Source: Halioxenophilus sp964342265 (lineage in GTDB: Bacteria > Pseudomonadota > Gammaproteobacteria > Pseudomonadales > Cellvibrionaceae). From it: a stretch of DNA of 35,409 bases. This document shows positions 32,625 to 35,409 of this stretch, in pieces. The DNA is taken from the NCBI GenBank assembly GCA_964342265.1, contig CAYFFE010000026.1, positions 1 to 35,409 on the forward strand. Direction: 5' to 3'. The notes under the pieces are model-generated. The model was not told the DNA's origin. It saw only the letters and a list, made by a program, of their open reading frames with translations, and searched no databases. The stretch's first letter is position 1, and the number at the start of each line of letters is the position of its first letter. The position numbers were made by a program, and so were the translations under genes.

Positions 32625-33236
32625 TTATTCCCCCCAGCGCGCCAACAGGGTTTGCTCCACCTGGAGCTGATCGAGAATGCGCGCCACCACAAAATCCACC
32701 ATTTCATTAATGCTCGCCGGGCGCTGATAAAAACCGGGGCTGGCCGGCAAAATTACCGCGCCCATTTGGCTCAAAGTGAGCATGTTTTGTAAGTGGATGC
32801 TCGATACCGGCGTTTCTCTGGGCACCAAAATTAATTGCCGACGCTCCTTGAGCACCACATCCGCAGCGCGCTCAATCAAATTGTTGCTGGCACCGGTGGC
32901 CACCGACGATAAAGTCCCGCCACTGGCCGGCACAATCACCATGGAATGCGGCGCGCCGGAACCCGAAGCCACCGGCGAGAACCAGTCGCTGCGCCCATAG
33001 AGTGTTAATTGCTCGCCGTCGCAACCAAAATGCGATTGCAAAAATTGTTGTTGCGCCTCGATGCCCTGTTCGGCACTGGGCAGTTTGATATCGGTTTCCT
33101 GATGAATAACCACCTCGGCGGCCGACGACAACAGCAACAACACACGACAACGCGCCGCCAACAAACACTCAATCAATCGCATAGCGTAGGGCGCACCGGA
33201 AGCTCCGGTTACCGCCACGGTTATCGCACGAGTCAC
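32625..33236 (-). CDS. ubiX: Flavin prenyltransferase UbiX
   Basis: UbiX joins dimethylallyl phosphate to FMN to make prenylated FMN, the cofactor of the UbiD decarboxylase in ubiquinone synthesis. The 203-residue protein has the VAVTGASGAPYAMRLIE nucleotide-binding start, PASGGTLSSVATGASNNLIERAADV, the LVPRETPVSSIHLQNM segment and ILPASPGFYQRP. The start is a GTG at 33236 overlapping the mpl stop by four bases (GTGA), so the two are translationally coupled. The mpl-ubiX pair is typical of Pseudomonas-like genomes. Confidence 0.97.
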   Translation of the reverse strand: MTRAITVAVTGASGAPYAMRLIECLLAARCRVLLLLSSAAEVVIHQETDIKLPSAEQGIEAQQQFLQSHFGCDGEQLTLYGRSDWFSPVASGSGAPHSMVIVPASGGTLSSVATGASNNLIERAADVVLKERRQLILVPRETPVSSIHLQNMLTLSQMGAVILPASPGFYQRPASINEMVDFVVARILDQLQVEQTLLARWGE

Positions 33237-34591
33237 AAGTCCACCTGTTCAGTAAGTTGATCGATGATTTTTTGATGGATGCCGCCAAAGCCACCGTTAC
33301 TCATCACAACAACGTGGGCGGGATGTGCAGTTAGCGATTGTAGCTGCGCCAGAATGTCGTCCAGGCTTGAGCAGAGTTTGGCCGGGACCGAGCTGTGGTG
33401 GATGGCCTCAGCCAGATCACTGCTGGCTTCGGCCTGATACCAAAGCACTACATCGGCATCGCTGCACGCCTCACTCAAAACCGCATTGTGATGGCCAGCT
33501 TTCATGGTGTTGGAGCGCAGTTCAATGACTGCAACAATGGTTTGCTCGCCGACTTGAGCGCGCAATCCTGCCAGAGTGGTAGCAATCGCCGTGGGATGAT
33601 GGGCAAAATCGTCGTACAGTCGCACGCCGTTGATGTCGGCCAGCAATTCCATGCGCCGCTTAACGCCCTCAAACTGGCACAGCGCCAAACAGGCATCCCC
33701 GGCATCCACGCCGATACTGTGACAGGCGGCAATGGCGGCTAAACCGTTGGCCACATTGTGCTGACCGGTGTGCTGCCACTGCACACGCCCCAGCGGCTGG
33801 CCCAAATAACTCACCGAGAAAGACTCACCACTGGCCACGTCACAGTCGGCCCGCCAGGTCTCGCCCAATAATTCGGTGTGGCTCCAACAGCCCTGCTCGA
33901 TGACCTCGGCAATGGCGCTGTCGTGCGCTGGATAGAAAATCGTACCGATGCCGGGCACCGTGCGAATCAAATGATGAAATTGGGTTTGAATCGCGGCCAG
34001 ATCGGCAAAAATATCGGCGTGGTCGAATTCCAGATTATTGATAATCAGTGTTTTAGGTTGGTAGTGCAAAAACTTAGAGCGCTTATCAAAAAACGCGGTG
34101 TCGTATTCATCGGCCTCGACCACAAAAAAATCGCTGCCGCCCAACCGAGCCGAACAACCAAAATTGGCGGGTACGCCACCGATGAGAAAGCCCGGCTCAA
34201 AACCCGCGTGCTCTAAAATCCAGGCGATCATACTGGCGGTAGTGGTTTTGCCGTGGGTACCGGATGCGGCAATCACCCATTTACCCGGCAACAGCGCCTG
34301 GCGCAGCCATTCCGGGCCGGAGGTGTAAGTGAGTCCCTGATCGAGCACATATTCCACCGCCGGATTGCCTCGGCTCATGGCGTTGCCGATAATCACTACG
34401 TCTGGCTGGGGGAAAAACTGCTCAACGCCAAACCCGGCAAACACCTCAATGCCGGCTTGGCTCAACTGGGTGCTCATGGGCGGGTAGACATTGGCATCAC
34501 TGCCGGTGACCTTGTGCCCCAGAGCTTTGGCCAATTGCGCCAAACTGCCCATAAACGTCCCGCAAATGCCGAGAATATGTACGTGCATCAT
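33233..34591 (-). CDS. mpl: UDP-MurNAc:L-Ala-gamma-D-Glu-meso-DAP ligase (murein recycling)
   Basis: Mpl reattaches tripeptide recovered from old murein to UDP-MurNAc, feeding peptidoglycan recycling. The 452-residue protein has the Mur-ligase layout: HVHILGICGTFMGSLAQLAK at the N-terminus, the P-loop ASGTHGKTTTASM (G111 to T116), the central ligase domain with EADEYDTAFFDKRSKF and LEFDHADIF, and the C-terminal DDFAHHPTAI. Two adjacent ATGs (34591 and 34588) are possible; both follow a GGGG-like ribosome site, and an upstream extension to 34609 has none. It is divergent from fbp by 273 bp. Confidence 0.96.
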   Translation of the reverse strand: MMHVHILGICGTFMGSLAQLAKALGHKVTGSDANVYPPMSTQLSQAGIEVFAGFGVEQFFPQPDVVIIGNAMSRGNPAVEYVLDQGLTYTSGPEWLRQALLPGKWVIAASGTHGKTTTASMIAWILEHAGFEPGFLIGGVPANFGCSARLGGSDFFVVEADEYDTAFFDKRSKFLHYQPKTLIINNLEFDHADIFADLAAIQTQFHHLIRTVPGIGTIFYPAHDSAIAEVIEQGCWSHTELLGETWRADCDVASGESFSVSYLGQPLGRVQWQHTGQHNVANGLAAIAACHSIGVDAGDACLALCQFEGVKRRMELLADINGVRLYDDFAHHPTAIATTLAGLRAQVGEQTIVAVIELRSNTMKAGHHNAVLSEACSDADVVLWYQAEASSDLAEAIHHSSVPAKLCSSLDDILAQLQSLTAHPAHVVVMSNGGFGGIHQKIIDQLTEQVDL

Positions 34592-34864
34592 CGCCCCGCA
34601 TCGATTCACTGTTCAATTGCCGGCAAGCTTAACACAGCGCCGGCGATTTGCCCGCGCGCCGCGCTTGAACTCTACTGTGACCATAAAACCCTGCAAACTG
34701 AACCGCCTGAGGCCAAGCACCGTAGTGATTTGCGCCATATACCCTGATCGCCGCGCGGCTTATCCGTGCGTCCACTACGTGATCGTTGCCACAGAGTCAA
34801 AGCACAGGATTGCGTTCACCCAGACGTTGTTCAGGTTGAATTTTTTGGATTAGAGGATGCCAAG

Positions 34865-35409
34865 ATGCCAAACGTTACCGACTACCTAACCGCCCAATCC
34901 ACCGATGCCGAATTGGTCGAGCTTATTGCCGCCATTACCGATTGCTGCCAGGCCATTGCCGGCCAGCTCAAAGTGGGCTCGTTAATCGGTATTTTGGGTG
35001 CCACCGAAGATACTAATGTCCAGGGTGAAACCCAAAAAGAATTGGATGTTATCGCCAACGATTTACTCAAAGAAGCGCTGCTAAAACTGCCCAGCGTCGC
35101 CGGCATTGCGTCCGAAGAGGAAGACGACCCGGTGGCAGGCAACAACGGCGGGCGTTTTTTGGTGTTGTTTGATCCACTCGACGGCTCCTCCAACATCGAT
35201 GTTAATGTCTCGGTGGGTACGATTTTCTCCATTCTTGAGCTGCCTGCGGACCTAAACGGCGGCGACGAACAAGCCTATCTGCAACCGGGGCGCGCCCAAA
35301 TCTGCGCCGGCTATGTGCTCTACGGCCCGGCCAGCACTTTGAGCTTAACCACCGGCCAAGGCCAGCAACAATGTCGTCCAACGCCAGGAACACCTCGCCG
35401 TACTTGCGA
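34865..35409 (+). CDS. fbp: Fructose-1,6-bisphosphatase class I (5' part, runs off the window)
   Basis: This enzyme dephosphorylates fructose-1,6-bisphosphate in gluconeogenesis. The visible 181 codons start at the ATG at 34865 and include ATEDTNVQGETQKELDVIAN, ASEEEDDPV, the metal-binding FDPLDGSSNIDVN and the AGYVLYGPASTLSLTTGQG segment, all in family order. A full protein would be about 320-340 residues. From residue 167 (base 35363) the frame reads QQQCRPTPGTPRR, where the family has V-x-x-FTLD; neither other frame restores it clearly. This could be a sequencing or assembly fault at the edge, a real frameshift or local divergence. Confidence 0.9.
   Translation, partial: MPNVTDYLTAQSTDAELVELIAAITDCCQAIAGQLKVGSLIGILGATEDTNVQGETQKELDVIANDLLKEALLKLPSVAGIASEEEDDPVAGNNGGRFLVLFDPLDGSSNIDVNVSVGTIFSILELPADLNGGDEQAYLQPGRAQICAGYVLYGPASTLSLTTGQGQQQCRPTPGTPRRTC

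Noticed and set aside
1..35409. CRISPR array, tRNA or rRNA genes, integron attC sites
   Set aside because: No regularly spaced repeats, cloverleaf or rRNA-like sequence was noticed, and GTTAAC-type words near 9666 lack the attC layout.

Overview
The window looks like the chromosome of a marine or plant-polymer-degrading gammaproteobacterium, most likely of the Cellvibrionales type (Saccharophagus, Teredinibacter or Cellvibrio relatives). This rests on the Pseudomonas-like gene order proA-nadD-rsfS-rlmH-mrdA-rodA-mltB-rlpA-dacA-ybeD-lipB-lipA and the mpl-ubiX pair, plus protein character. No rRNA, tRNA or other taxonomic marker is present, so the genus is an inference.

Layout. 1-1423: a histidine-phosphatase gene and a gene-poor stretch. 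1424-5809: an iron-uptake locus, with a TonB-dependent receptor on the minus strand and a divergent pair (six-helix membrane protein, PepSY-TM protein) on the plus strand; a Fur-box-like palindrome lies between them. 5810-9894: an accessory island with a gutted Y1-type transposase remnant, a 961-residue cysteine-free protein of unknown family, and AT-rich DNA with several palindromes. 9895-22494: a long minus-strand housekeeping block for lipoate synthesis, cell elongation and wall remodelling (PBP2, RodA, MltB, RlpA, PBP5-type carboxypeptidase), ribosome maturation or silencing (RlmH, RsfS), NAD synthesis, proline synthesis and a LON-substrate-binding-domain protein. A 151-bp MITE-like element with 19-bp terminal inverted repeats sits between rodA and mltB. 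22733-25212: a plus-strand PepSY / response regulator / sensor kinase operon (PhoPQ-like). 25234-29488: a CPA2 antiporter and an RND/MMPL exporter carrying a tandem DPFxxx hexapeptide array. 29720-32578: a SelW-like Rdx protein, a tandem pseudokinase with a C-terminal membrane anchor and, divergently, an FHA protein that also ends in a membrane anchor. 32625-34591: ubiX and mpl. 34865 to the end: the 5' part of a class I fructose-1,6-bisphosphatase gene that runs off the window and whose last ~45 bases no longer follow the family.

How they work together. PBP2/RodA polymerise and cross-link lateral wall, MltB and RlpA cleave glycan strands, DacA trims pentapeptides and Mpl recycles released murein peptides, so much of the window is peptidoglycan metabolism. 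LipB/LipA build the lipoyl cofactor. The best candidates for something undescribed are the tail-anchored tandem pseudokinase/FHA pair (with its Rdx neighbour), the cysteine-free 961-residue orphan and the hexapeptide array in the exporter. No CRISPR array, complete insertion sequence, rRNA or tRNA was seen.
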